In this document: positions 5,933 to 14,324 of the stretch, one piece after another
Layout: each line of letters starts with the position of its first letter
Numbering within the stretch: position 1 is the first letter of the stretch
Assembly: GCA_018500015.2 (NCBI GenBank)
Contig: JAHBAR020000039.1
Coordinates: forward strand, 1-40,568
Reading direction: 5' to 3'
DNA from: Candidatus Kerfeldbacteria bacterium
Lineage (GTDB): Bacteria > Patescibacteriota > Patescibacteriia > UBA9570 > XYC2-FULL-38-9
Length of the DNA: 40,568 nucleotides
The notes under the pieces: generated by a model
What the model was told of the DNA's origin: nothing
The model's database searches: none
What the model saw: the letters and a program-made list of their open reading frames with translations, nothing else
Translations under genes and position numbers: made by a program

Positions 5933-8128
5933 TCATTCAAATAAAGAATTTAACTCTTGTTTAATTTTTTCTGTAGTTTCTTTTATCTTTTTTTCATTCG
6001 CTTGAATTTCTTTTTCTTTATTTTCTAAATCCTTAACAATTTCCTCTTGAACCTTAATGGGTAATAGTGGTATTTGAAAATCCGAAAGAAAGCCGAGGCG
6101 AATGTAAGGCATCGTCGTGCCTAGTGTCTTATCTGAAAAATACTCCTGTAACTTGTTTTTTAAAACAAAATATAGATATTTAGGCAGAATTGTTTTTGCA
6201 AAATCAGATAAAATGTATGTTCGTTGGTATGCTTCAAATTTCCCTTTATAGTATTTAGTATCACCTACCTGTCCATTCCCAGCAATCAAAATCGCCTCCT
6301 TATCAAAAGAATAATCATCACTAAATGTATACTCTTTTGCACAAGTAAAAAACGGATATTGCCCGTATGGGTTTCCTTCGTTGACATCTTTTTTTCCTGT
6401 GGTGATTAAACAAATATCTTTCAAGAAGGCAAACCCACTTTTGAGAGATTCTTTTTGTTTTAAATACTGACTACCTGAAAAATCATAGTTATTATTTTTT
6501 ACCTTTTCAATATCAATGAGACTGAATCCTATTGAAAGAATTTCTTTTTCGTTTTCTCTCTTAAAATTAGTAGAATTGACTGTCTGTAAATCATTTTTTC
6601 CCGCTATTTTTTTTCTCTGGTTATCTAATGTATATCCATCATTTTTAACATCAAAGTAAAAAAAGTATTTTTGTAAATTATTTGTTCTCACATTTGTAAA
6701 ATAGAGAATATCAGTTTTTACTAAAGTGTACGGTAGAAATACACCTTTTGGTAAAGAAATTACTGTTTGCAATTTAGCATTTTCTAATAAAAATTTTCTA
6801 ACATTTTTTAATGCGTTTTTTACCAAAAATCCCTCAGGGACAACTAACGCCATTCTTCCGCCATCTTTTAGTGACCGTAGACAATGCAAAACGCATACAG
6901 CGTCACCGCTGTTTTTTGCAATACCATTATAGTATAAATCTGTTGGCGGTTTTTTTTGTGAAAAAGGGATGTTTGAAATAACGACGTCAAATTCTTTATC
7001 TCTGGGATGCATAAGACTATTTATTTTTTGCACACCAGAATGACCGTCACCCTGCAAAATCATATTCATTTTTGCAATACGAGCAGTAGTAGTTAATTCG
7101 CCACCAAAAATAGTTTGTGTTTTTAATAATTCTTCACTGCTCGAATCATCAATAATGGTATTCTCTTTTATATATTTGAACGCTTCGGTTAAAAATCCCC
7201 CTGTACCACAAAATGGATCGTACACTCTTTCTTTAAAGACGGGATTTGCCAAATGAACAATCGTTTTGACAATATGGCGTGGAGTAAAATACTCACCTAA
7301 ATCATTGTCAGTTGATGTTGTTTTTTGTAGAAAATACTCAAAAGCATCACCTTTAATGTCTGTATCAATTGTACTAAGGATAAGCGGATCAAGACGCTCA
7401 ATAATTTCCCGTATAGTTTTCGGATTTTCTATAAATAATTTAGTAAAAACATCCCCTCCATATTCTTTTTTGATTTCTTCTATTACATATCCGTTGATAA
7501 ATCCTAGAATATCTGTATCCTTTTGATTTTTTATTGATGTCCAATAATCATGTTTGCCGTTTTCACTCAATAACTTTAAAAAGAGTATATTTGCAAATTC
7601 ACTTAGTCGTTCAATTCCAGCCCTCAAGCCCTCTGCGCGTAATGTGTTATTTAAATCTTTGAATACTCTGATTAGCTCTTGTCTAGAAATGACAACATTT
7701 TTAGGAAGTGTATAAACTTCATTAGAATTTTCTTTTAAAAACTCTAATGCCTCCCTTTCTCTTAATAATTCTCTTACTTCTTCTCCGTTAAGAATTAATG
7801 GTTTTTTGTTTACTAAAAAACGAGTCTCACAGTAAGCGCCATTCATAGCAAAAATAAGAGGTGCATTCAATGCTTGTGCGTATCGTTCTCCCTGCTCAAG
7901 TGCTTTTTGTAGATCGATCCCTCCTTTTTTTGCCTCAATTATTCCTATCGCCTTTTTAGTCTCTGTTTCATACAAAATATAATCAGGATGCTTGCCTTTT
8001 AATTTTTTCTTTAATTGTTCATCTTTTGGACTTTCAAGATGAACATTACAATTTGGATCGGATGGATCAATAATCCAGCCTTTATTTTTTAAGTTGTTAT
8101 CTATTATATAGCGTGTATCTGCTTCCAT
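5933..8128 (-). CDS. Single-chain restriction-modification protein (nuclease-HsdM-HsdS fusion)
   Basis: 731 residues joining three activities usually split among subunits. Residues about 1-110 are an HSDR_N-like PD-(D/E)xK nuclease: HPDY with Asp49 and IIEAKK with Glu65 and Lys67. Residues about 145-540 are an HsdM-type N6-adenine methyltransferase: GEYFTPR at 278-284, SAM motif DPFCGTGG at 304-311, catalytic motif NIPF at 386-389 in place of the usual NPPF/Y. Residues about 570-690 are one HsdS-like target-recognition domain, followed by a Lys/Glu-rich coiled coil. A type IIG/IIL-like or methylation-dependent mode is plausible; no translocase is present. It is clearly more AT-rich than host genes and is convergent with the transposase inside one pair of inverted ends. 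Confidence 0.85.
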   Translation of the reverse strand: MEADTRYIIDNNLKNKGWIIDPSDPNCNVHLESPKDEQLKKKLKGKHPDYILYETETKKAIGIIEAKKGGIDLQKALEQGERYAQALNAPLIFAMNGAYCETRFLVNKKPLILNGEEVRELLREREALEFLKENSNEVYTLPKNVVISRQELIRVFKDLNNTLRAEGLRAGIERLSEFANILFLKLLSENGKHDYWTSIKNQKDTDILGFINGYVIEEIKKEYGGDVFTKLFIENPKTIREIIERLDPLILSTIDTDIKGDAFEYFLQKTTSTDNDLGEYFTPRHIVKTIVHLANPVFKERVYDPFCGTGGFLTEAFKYIKENTIIDDSSSEELLKTQTIFGGELTTTARIAKMNMILQGDGHSGVQKINSLMHPRDKEFDVVISNIPFSQKKPPTDLYYNGIAKNSGDAVCVLHCLRSLKDGGRMALVVPEGFLVKNALKNVRKFLLENAKLQTVISLPKGVFLPYTLVKTDILYFTNVRTNNLQKYFFYFDVKNDGYTLDNQRKKIAGKNDLQTVNSTNFKRENEKEILSIGFSLIDIEKVKNNNYDFSGSQYLKQKESLKSGFAFLKDICLITTGKKDVNEGNPYGQYPFFTCAKEYTFSDDYSFDKEAILIAGNGQVGDTKYYKGKFEAYQRTYILSDFAKTILPKYLYFVLKNKLQEYFSDKTLGTTMPYIRLGFLSDFQIPLLPIKVQEEIVKDLENKEKEIQANEKKIKETTEKIKQELNSLFE

Positions 8129-8190
8129 AGCTATTTATAGTAACAGAATAGTTTATCGATGTTAAGCATTATGCTCACAGGGGATACATG

Positions 8191-8202
8191 TGGATAACCT
8201 CC
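8191..8202. repeat. Right target-site duplication of the transposon
   Basis: TGGATAACCTCC, an exact copy of 4983-4994. It ends two bases before the histidine kinase stop codon (8205-8207), so the transposon inserted immediately behind that gene without cutting it. Confidence 0.7.
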
Positions 8203-8204
8203 AA

Positions 8205-9884
8205 CTATTCGCTCATGGATTCGATTGTCTTCCTGTCGCTTGGAATCGGTAGCGTCATAATAAATGTCGTACCTTTTCCCTGCTCTGAAACAAAACGAAT
8301 GGTTCCTCGATGTTCGATGATAATGTTTTTTACAATGTACAAACCCAAACCCGAGCCCAGCGTGTCCTTTTCTTTTGCATACCCACCTCGGAAGAATTTC
8401 ATAAATACGCGGTCGTGTTCATCTTGTGGGATACCGATGCCATGATCCTCAACCTCGACGATAAACCGCTGCTCTTGCGCATACACGCGAACGTGCACCT
8501 CTGTTCCTGCGCGAGAATATTTTACTGCGTTATCAACAATATTTTGAATCGCGATACGAAACTTGTGAACATCAACATCAATAAACGAGAGCTGGGCAGT
8601 TTTTTGCACGTACCGCACATGCACACCACTCCGTTCGGCATCTAGATCTGCGTGCTCAACAATCTCCTTGATAATTTTTGCGGCGTTGGTGCGCGTAAAT
8701 GTGTACTGCAAACGGCCTTGTTCGATTTCTGAAACATTCAACAGATGATTAACAGTTTCGATCACCTCTTCGTTGCGCTCAAATGCCTGATTGAGTAACC
8801 GACGTTGTTTTTCAGTGACGGGACCTGCATCACCATCAGACATCATTTTAAAAAACCATTTGATTGCAGCAAGTGGCGTACGAAGCTGATGCGCCGCAGT
8901 AGAGATAAAATCAGATTTTACTTCTTCAATTTGTTTTTCACGAGTATCGTCGTGAAGGACTTTGAGCCAAAAAACAATATTGCCTTCTGCAGAGCGTACC
9001 GGAATGGAATCGATGGTAAGATACAGTGTCGCGCCTCCACGCTCAAGCACAACCTCTTGATCAAGGAGTTTATGTGGCGTTTGGTCGCGCAAAATAGTGA
9101 TAAGCGGAGTGTACGCTTTTGAAAAGCGGCGTGTATCAAGCAATATGGGTTCATCATTTGCCACGTTCAACAGTTCACGCGTTGTTTGATTATTAAGAAT
9201 CACGGATCGATCTTTATTGATGAGAATGATTCCATCAATTAATGATTGGAATAATGACTTCGTCGTGTCTTGTTCAACAAGGAGCTGGGCAGTGCGCTCT
9301 TGAATCAAACGGTTGATGAACACGGAAAGAATACCAACGAAAAAAAGTGTAATGGATACGGCGAGCATCTGACTAATCACCAACTGAGCGCTCGTATCAC
9401 GAATCATTGGAGCGTCGAACGGATTGAGATGAGGAAAAATATTCAAGTACTCTAAAATAATCATCATGTCATAACAAAAAATAGCGGCGCACGCTGTGAT
9501 AATGACAAAAAAATCGCTGAGCAAAATGGTTGCCATGAGGATTGTGAACACATAGAGCAAAAATCCAATGCTGGTCACACCACCCGTTACATAGATAATG
9601 CCAGTAAAAAAGATAATATCGACAATAACCTGTGCTACACTCAGGCTGCGTATTTTTCTGGCCGACAACTCGGTTCTTAGTATGATGTGGTACACGGCGT
9701 TATACACTGCCGGAACAAGTGACAAAACAATCCACAGTACCCACAAACCCACAGTATGAGTGTTGTACATCATGTGCTGTATGAAGCCAAGTAGGGTAAA
9801 GCCAAGGACCAAAAACCAGCGTGTGATGACGATCCGTCGCAAGGAAAAAATAGTGTGCGAGTCGTAGAGGGTGGAAGCTTGCAT
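8205..9884 (-). CDS. Membrane sensor histidine kinase with PAS domain
   Basis: A 559-residue sensor kinase. The N-terminal 195 residues hold about six hydrophobic helices (about 20-35, 45-65, 85-100, 105-122, 125-148, 168-192) with no large external domain. A PAS-like segment follows at about 206-315. The phosphoacceptor helix has AAHQLRTP with His332. The ATPase domain shows the N box NIVDNAVKYS with Asn452, DHGIGIP (480-486) and GSGLGLYIV. No receiver domain and no adjacent response regulator: the only one in the window (24363-24740) heads the pilus operon, and any pairing is a guess. TATACT ends seven bases before the ATG, suggesting a leaderless mRNA. Confidence 0.9.
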   Translation of the reverse strand: MQASTLYDSHTIFSLRRIVITRWFLVLGFTLLGFIQHMMYNTHTVGLWVLWIVLSLVPAVYNAVYHIILRTELSARKIRSLSVAQVIVDIIFFTGIIYVTGGVTSIGFLLYVFTILMATILLSDFFVIITACAAIFCYDMMIILEYLNIFPHLNPFDAPMIRDTSAQLVISQMLAVSITLFFVGILSVFINRLIQERTAQLLVEQDTTKSLFQSLIDGIILINKDRSVILNNQTTRELLNVANDEPILLDTRRFSKAYTPLITILRDQTPHKLLDQEVVLERGGATLYLTIDSIPVRSAEGNIVFWLKVLHDDTREKQIEEVKSDFISTAAHQLRTPLAAIKWFFKMMSDGDAGPVTEKQRRLLNQAFERNEEVIETVNHLLNVSEIEQGRLQYTFTRTNAAKIIKEIVEHADLDAERSGVHVRYVQKTAQLSFIDVDVHKFRIAIQNIVDNAVKYSRAGTEVHVRVYAQEQRFIVEVEDHGIGIPQDEHDRVFMKFFRGGYAKEKDTLGSGLGLYIVKNIIIEHRGTIRFVSEQGKGTTFIMTLPIPSDRKTIESMSE

Positions 9885-9891
9885 GGTTTAT

Positions 9892-9924
9892 AGTATACAC
9901 AGCGCTCTTTTTTTTCGCTATACT
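9892..9924. promoter_or_regulatory. Divergent -10 boxes for histidine kinase and phosphatidyltransferase genes
   Basis: TATACT on the minus strand (9897-9892) lies seven bases before the kinase ATG (9884). TATACT on the plus strand (9919-9924) lies seven bases before the phosphatidyltransferase ATG (9932). Both would give leaderless transcripts. The two promoters share a stretch of about 45 bases. Confidence 0.5.
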
Positions 9925-9931
9925 CTTGAGT

Positions 9932-10471
9932 ATGATTGGCATGCAATGGATTCCAAATAGCATTACCGGGCTTCGCGCAGTATGTGCACTCTATATTGCA
10001 TGCGCACTTTTCGTGCCATCATTAGCATGGCTTGTGCCAGCAGTTGCGCTCATTGGCGTACTTTCCGACAAGCTCGACGGCACACTCGCGCGCATACTCA
10101 ATGCCCAAACAGTGCTCGGCAAACGACTTGAGTCGGTTGTTGACCCGCTGTTTTCGGTCTGCGGCGGCGTGTACGTACTTCTGCGCACAGACTTCCCTGT
10201 AGGATTTTTTTGGTACGGCCTCATTCTCTTCATTCTTACCTCATTGCCTCGCTTCTATATCTATCTTCGATACAAAAAATTCTTCTCTGAAAAGTCTGAG
10301 ATCACACGCTTCAGCACAGCGCTCATTTTTCTGACGATCCTTCTCTACATTTTTCAAGTTCCGTATCGAGAATATCTCGTATATATCGAAACTGTTCTAG
10401 GAACGCTCACGTGCATAAATTACGTGCGGCTACAGATGCGCTTCATAGAAAAACAAAAACGAGCTGTGTAG
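9932..10471 (+). CDS. CDP-alcohol phosphatidyltransferase family protein
   Basis: An integral membrane enzyme of about 179 residues, of the family that joins a CDP-linked lipid to an alcohol (PgsA/Cls-like). The family signature is D-x2-D-G-x2-A-R-x8-G-x3-D-x3-D; here it reads DKLDGTLAR, then G eight residues later, then E where the third Asp is usual, then D (VVDP). About five to six membrane helices are visible. The Glu-for-Asp change is conservative but sits at a metal/catalytic position, so substrate or activity may differ. The start at 9932 is chosen because of the -10 box seven bases upstream; an ATG at 9941 is possible. A terminator overlaps the stop codon. Confidence 0.8.
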   Translation: MIGMQWIPNSITGLRAVCALYIACALFVPSLAWLVPAVALIGVLSDKLDGTLARILNAQTVLGKRLESVVDPLFSVCGGVYVLLRTDFPVGFFWYGLILFILTSLPRFYIYLRYKKFFSEKSEITRFSTALIFLTILLYIFQVPYREYLVYIETVLGTLTCINYVRLQMRFIEKQKRAV

Positions 10472-10482
10472 AGCTCGTTTTT
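10455..10482. terminator. Bidirectional terminator between phosphatidyltransferase and pepA genes
   Basis: AAAAACGAGCT (10455-10465) pairs with AGCTCGTTTTT (10472-10482) around a six-base loop. A/T tracts on both sides allow it to serve both convergent genes. The stem overlaps the TAG at 10469-10471. Confidence 0.8.
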
Positions 10483-10486
10483 AAAA

Positions 10487-12028
10487 TTACTTTTTCCAAC
10501 GCTTTCCTGAAAGGGAAAGTAACATGTGTAAAAATGTACGAACGCCATACCCGGATGCACCTTCTGGCACATAGGACTTTACTACGCGATCAACCCATGC
10601 CGGGCCGGCAATATCAAGGTGAGCCCATGGAGTTTTTTCAACAAACTTTTGTAAAAACATTGCGCCCATGGTCGTGCCTGCCCAGTTGACTGGAGGCAAG
10701 TTGTTGAGGTCAGCAATTTTACTTTCAAGGAACACTGCATAGTCATCAACAAGTGGCAGCGGCCAAAGATTTTCGTCCGTTGCTGTAGCACTTGCAGTAA
10801 TTGCGTCCACAAGTTCGGGATTGCTTCCCATGATACCGGCGTATTCTTGACCAAGAGCATAAATTGCAGCACCGGTGAGAGTTGCAGCGTCAACGAGAAT
10901 ATCCGGTTGGATATTTTTCTCGGCCCACGCGAGTGCATCGGCAAGCACAAGTCGACCTTCGGCGTCGGTGTGTCCGATCTCAATGGTTTTTCCACTATAA
11001 CTTGTCACGACATCGCCCGGCTTCATTGCTGAGCCCGATGACATATTTTCTGTTGCAGCAATCACGCCATGAAATTCGATGTTTGGTTGTAGCTCTTCAA
11101 GCACGGAGAACATACCAATGATCATACCAGCGGCTGCCATGTCGTATTTCATCCCATCCATGTGTACTCCCGGTTTTACTTGCAAACCACCGGAATCAAA
11201 AGTGATGCCTTTGCCGCACAATGCAAACTTCATTGCTGCCTTCATTGCACTCTTTGGGCCTTTTGGAGTGTAGCGCAAATGAATGAGGTATGGTTCTTGC
11301 TCAGAGCCAGAAGCAACCGCGAGAATGGTGTTCAGTCCAAGCTTCTTCATTGCAGCGCGATTGTACGCAGTGACTTTCACGCTCGATGACGTAAGCTTTT
11401 GCGCGCTCTTCAGAAGCACGGTTGGTGTCATGTGGTTTGCCGGCGCGTTGATCAAATTACGAGCATACACAGTACCTTGTGCAAAGAGAGAACCAAGGCG
11501 GATGCCTTTATCAATTGTGCGTTCATATTTTTTTGATGCGACGTATGCGATATGTGTCAGCGGTTTCTTTTTTGCATCTTCTTCAGTTTTGTATTGCGCG
11601 TATTGATATGTAGCTAGAATGACAGATTCAGCAAGCGCTTGTGAGAGCGTTTCAACCGATGATACATCTTGAGAAACACATGCATCGAACATTACCCCCA
11701 TACGCGTCATTTTCATACGTTGCACAAGTTGCGCGCCGCTCCCGATCATGCGGCGAGCGCGCTCTGTCGTCCACTGTTCTTTTTTTCCAATACCGTAAAA
11801 CACAACGCGGCGCACAGAAGAGTTGTCGTCGGTTGAACGCACAAGTAGAGTGGTGTTCCATTTTCCTGTAAATGCTTCGTCATGCGCAACATCCTGTGCG
11901 TGTGAAAAAGCGTTTGTGATTGCAATTGGCAACTCAGGTAATACTTTTGCGTCCTCCAACACGGGTACGAGCAACACATCAAGTGCGGTACTCTGTATGT
12001 GCTTTACGTCAAGAAATGTCTGTTTCAT
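10487..12028 (-). CDS. pepA: Leucyl aminopeptidase, M17 family
   Basis: A cytosolic, two-metal aminopeptidase that releases N-terminal residues from peptides. Of 513 residues, the N-terminal third is the variable domain and the C-terminal part the catalytic domain. The conserved metal and catalytic segments are present: CGKGITFDSGG with Lys and Asp ligands, KPGVHMDGMKYDM, and TDAEGRLVLADAL carrying the Asp/Glu ligands and the catalytic Arg. The usual Asn before TDAEGRL is His here. The frame is open further upstream, but that part reads as intergenic sequence, so the ATG at 12028 is used. A weak -10, TATGAT, lies at 12061-12056. The gene is convergent with the phosphatidyltransferase gene and divergent from suf. 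Confidence 0.93.
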   Translation of the reverse strand: MKQTFLDVKHIQSTALDVLLVPVLEDAKVLPELPIAITNAFSHAQDVAHDEAFTGKWNTTLLVRSTDDNSSVRRVVFYGIGKKEQWTTERARRMIGSGAQLVQRMKMTRMGVMFDACVSQDVSSVETLSQALAESVILATYQYAQYKTEEDAKKKPLTHIAYVASKKYERTIDKGIRLGSLFAQGTVYARNLINAPANHMTPTVLLKSAQKLTSSSVKVTAYNRAAMKKLGLNTILAVASGSEQEPYLIHLRYTPKGPKSAMKAAMKFALCGKGITFDSGGLQVKPGVHMDGMKYDMAAAGMIIGMFSVLEELQPNIEFHGVIAATENMSSGSAMKPGDVVTSYSGKTIEIGHTDAEGRLVLADALAWAEKNIQPDILVDAATLTGAAIYALGQEYAGIMGSNPELVDAITASATATDENLWPLPLVDDYAVFLESKIADLNNLPPVNWAGTTMGAMFLQKFVEKTPWAHLDIAGPAWVDRVVKSYVPEGASGYGVRTFLHMLLSLSGKRWKK

Positions 12029-12089
12029 AAAAATACAGTGGGTTAATATGTGGCTATCATACGAAAAAAAATCACGACTCGCAAATAGG

Positions 12090-12118
12090 TTGACTTTTGA
12101 AGGAAAAAATGGTAGAAT
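12090..12118 (+). promoter_or_regulatory. Promoter of the suf operon
   Basis: TTGACT (12090-12095), a 17-base spacer and TAGAAT (12113-12118). The start point would be near 12125, giving a leader of about 20 bases to sufC. I see no clear IscR or SufR box. Confidence 0.6.
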
Positions 12119-12144
12119 AACGCCACAAAATTTAGTATAAATAC

Positions 12145-12903
12145 ATGAATATATCTTTAGATATAAAGGATTTGCAGGTGAATGTCCGTGGCACAGAGGT
12201 GCTGCACGGCATTGATTTACAAGTCCCAAAAGGCGAGATCCACGCCATTATGGGTCCAAACGGTTCAGGAAAATCAACTCTTTCCATGACGGTCTGTGGC
12301 CATCCTTCGTATGAAGTAACGAAAGGCTCGATACAGTTCAAAGGCCAAGATATTACCACCCTCTCTCCTGATAAGCGCGCAAACCTCGGGCTGTTCTTAG
12401 CATTCCAACAACCACAAGCAATTCCTGGAGTGCGCATCAACACATTTTTGAAACAGGCTGTGAACAGCAAACGACGTTTCCTTGATCCTAAATATGCTGG
12501 TCTCAAAATTCGTGAATACCGCGAGCTGTTGCAAAGCACGATGGAACGCCTCAAAATCAAACCCGAGTACGCTGAACGCTACCTCAACGATGGTTTTTCT
12601 GGCGGCGAAAAAAAGAAAGTAGAAATTTTACAGCTTGCGCTTTTGCAACCCGACATCGCCATTCTCGATGAAATCGACTCAGGTCTCGACGTTGACGCGC
12701 TCAAAATTGTTGCTGACGGCGTGAACATGCTCCACAAAGAAAATGGAATGGGCGTACTCATCATCACCCACTATCCTCGCATTTTGAATTATCTTAAACC
12801 TGATGTTGTGCACGTCTTGATGCACGGCAAAATTGTGAAATCAGGCGACGCACAACTTGCACACGACATCGAAGAACGCGGATACGATTGGCTCACACAA
12901 TAA
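12145..12903 (+). CDS. sufC: SufC, Fe-S cluster assembly ATPase
   Basis: The ABC-type ATPase of the SufBCD scaffold: ATP hydrolysis drives the rearrangement that builds a nascent Fe-S cluster. The 252 residues are family length. Walker A is GPNGSGKST, the ABC signature is FSGGEKKK, and Walker B runs ILDEIDSGLD, ending with the SufC-specific DSGLDVDAL. A switch His is in ITHYPRIL. It is the first gene of sufCBDSU, preceded by a good promoter. No strong SD precedes the ATG. Confidence 0.96.
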   Translation: MNISLDIKDLQVNVRGTEVLHGIDLQVPKGEIHAIMGPNGSGKSTLSMTVCGHPSYEVTKGSIQFKGQDITTLSPDKRANLGLFLAFQQPQAIPGVRINTFLKQAVNSKRRFLDPKYAGLKIREYRELLQSTMERLKIKPEYAERYLNDGFSGGEKKKVEILQLALLQPDIAILDEIDSGLDVDALKIVADGVNMLHKENGMGVLIITHYPRILNYLKPDVVHVLMHGKIVKSGDAQLAHDIEERGYDWLTQ

Positions 12904-12915
12904 CTCACAGAATAT

Positions 12916-14322
12916 ATGAGTGATCCGATTTTCAGTAAACTTGATCGCGAGGCGTTTGAGCATCGTAACAACGACGCGTACGCACAAAAAGCGAAGCGCG
13001 GCCTTTCCGAGGAGTTGGTGCGCATAATTTCACGCGACAAAAACGAACCGCAATGGATGCTTGATTTGCGTTTAGAAGGTTTGCGTTTGTTCAATGAAAA
13101 ACCTCTCCCAACGTGGGGTCCTGATTTGTCGCACTTAAAATTCGACGACATCATTTACTATGCGAGCCCAAACGACGTTGTGGAGGGCAATACATCCTGG
13201 GAACAAGTACCTGAAGATATAAAAAAAACATTTGACCGCTTGGGTATTCCTGAAGCGGAGAAAAAAATGCTGGCTGGCGTTGGCGCACAGTACGAATCCG
13301 AAACCGTTTACCATCGCTTAAAAAAAGAGTGGGAAGAAAAAGGTGTCATCTTTTTGGATATGGATGAAGCCGTAAAACTGCATCCAGATTTAGTGAAAGA
13401 GTATTTCATGAAATGCGTTCCACCAAAAGATCACAAGTTTGCAGCGCTTCATGCTGCAGTGTGGTCGGGCGGCACATTTTTGTACGTGCCAGCTGGCGTG
13501 AAGATCACTCACCCACTTCAAGCCTACTTCCGCATGAACGCAAAAAACATGGGGCAATTCGAGCACACGCTCATGATCATCGAAGAAGGTGCTGACGCGC
13601 ACTACATTGAAGGTTGCTCCGCTCCAAAATATGGCGCGCGCAGTTTGCATGCTGGATGCGTTGAAGTGTTTGTGAAAAAAGGTGCTCGCATGCGCTACTC
13701 CTCTGTCGAAAACTGGAGCTCTGATACGTACAACCTCAACACCAAACGTGCAATCGTGCACGCTGACGCTCACATGGAATGGGTGGGCGGTAACATGGGC
13801 TCAGGCCTCACCATGCTCTATCCATGTTCTATTTTGCTTGGCGAGCGCGCACACGCAGAACACCTCGGCATCGCGTTTGCTGGCGAAGGTCAACTGCAAG
13901 ACACTGGCGCAAAAGTGTTTCACAGCGCTTCACATACCACATCAAACATCGTGATGAAAAGCTTGTCAAAAGATGGCGGCATTTCAGTATATCGCGGTTT
14001 GATTCAGGTGGCTCCGCACGCAAAAGATATTGTGTCGAATGTAAAATGTGACGCGCTCATTCTCGACGATCACTCACGCTCAGACACCATTCCAACAATG
14101 AAGATTCACAACAATACCGCCTCTGTTGCGCACGAAGCGTCGGCTGGAAAAATTTCTGAGGAAGATGTCTTCTATTTGCAAACACGCGGACTCTCTGAAG
14201 ACGAAGCAACGTCAATGGTCGTCAACGGTTTCATTGAACCAATCGTCAAACAACTGCCACTTGAATACGCGGTGGAAATGAATCGCCTTATCGAACTTGA
14301 AATGGAAGGCTCTGTTGGATAA
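12916..14322 (+). CDS. sufB: SufB, Fe-S cluster scaffold
   Basis: 468 residues, the usual SufB length. SufB forms the SufBC2D complex and carries the nascent cluster. Recognisable segments are the N-terminal SEELVRIISRDKNEPQWM, the beta-helix core with VPAGVKITHPLQAYFRMN, EGCSAPKY, SSVENWSSDTYNLNTKRA, the GSGLTMLYPC segment, and the C-terminal Cys-bearing SNVKCDALILDDHSRSDT. The ending (EASAGKISEEDVFYLQTRGLSEDEA, GFIEPIVKQLPLEYAVEMN) is fully conserved. It starts 12 bases after sufC. Confidence 0.97.
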   Translation: MSDPIFSKLDREAFEHRNNDAYAQKAKRGLSEELVRIISRDKNEPQWMLDLRLEGLRLFNEKPLPTWGPDLSHLKFDDIIYYASPNDVVEGNTSWEQVPEDIKKTFDRLGIPEAEKKMLAGVGAQYESETVYHRLKKEWEEKGVIFLDMDEAVKLHPDLVKEYFMKCVPPKDHKFAALHAAVWSGGTFLYVPAGVKITHPLQAYFRMNAKNMGQFEHTLMIIEEGADAHYIEGCSAPKYGARSLHAGCVEVFVKKGARMRYSSVENWSSDTYNLNTKRAIVHADAHMEWVGGNMGSGLTMLYPCSILLGERAHAEHLGIAFAGEGQLQDTGAKVFHSASHTTSNIVMKSLSKDGGISVYRGLIQVAPHAKDIVSNVKCDALILDDHSRSDTIPTMKIHNNTASVAHEASAGKISEEDVFYLQTRGLSEDEATSMVVNGFIEPIVKQLPLEYAVEMNRLIELEMEGSVG

Positions 14323-14324
14323 CT

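Larger units (their letters stand above)
4995..8190. mobile_element. IS1595-type transposon with restriction-modification passenger
   Basis: A 3.2-kb element. Its ends are inverted copies: CATGTATCCCTTGACGGCATAAT on the left and, inverted, CATGTATCCCCTGTGAGCATAAT on the right (19 of 23 match, first ten perfect). It is flanked by 12-base direct repeats. Inside are an IS1595/ISXO2-type transposase (plus strand) and one passenger gene (minus strand) for a nuclease-methyltransferase-specificity fusion. The near-perfect ends and exact duplication imply a recent insertion. Passenger genes are known in the IS1595 family; a complete RM-like gene inside a single element is the unusual part. Confidence 0.75.

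Noticed and set aside
12029-12229. Upstream extension of the leucyl aminopeptidase gene (67 residues)
   Set aside because: It crosses the suf promoter region and reads as non-protein-like sequence; MKQTFLDVKHIQ at 12028 is a better start.
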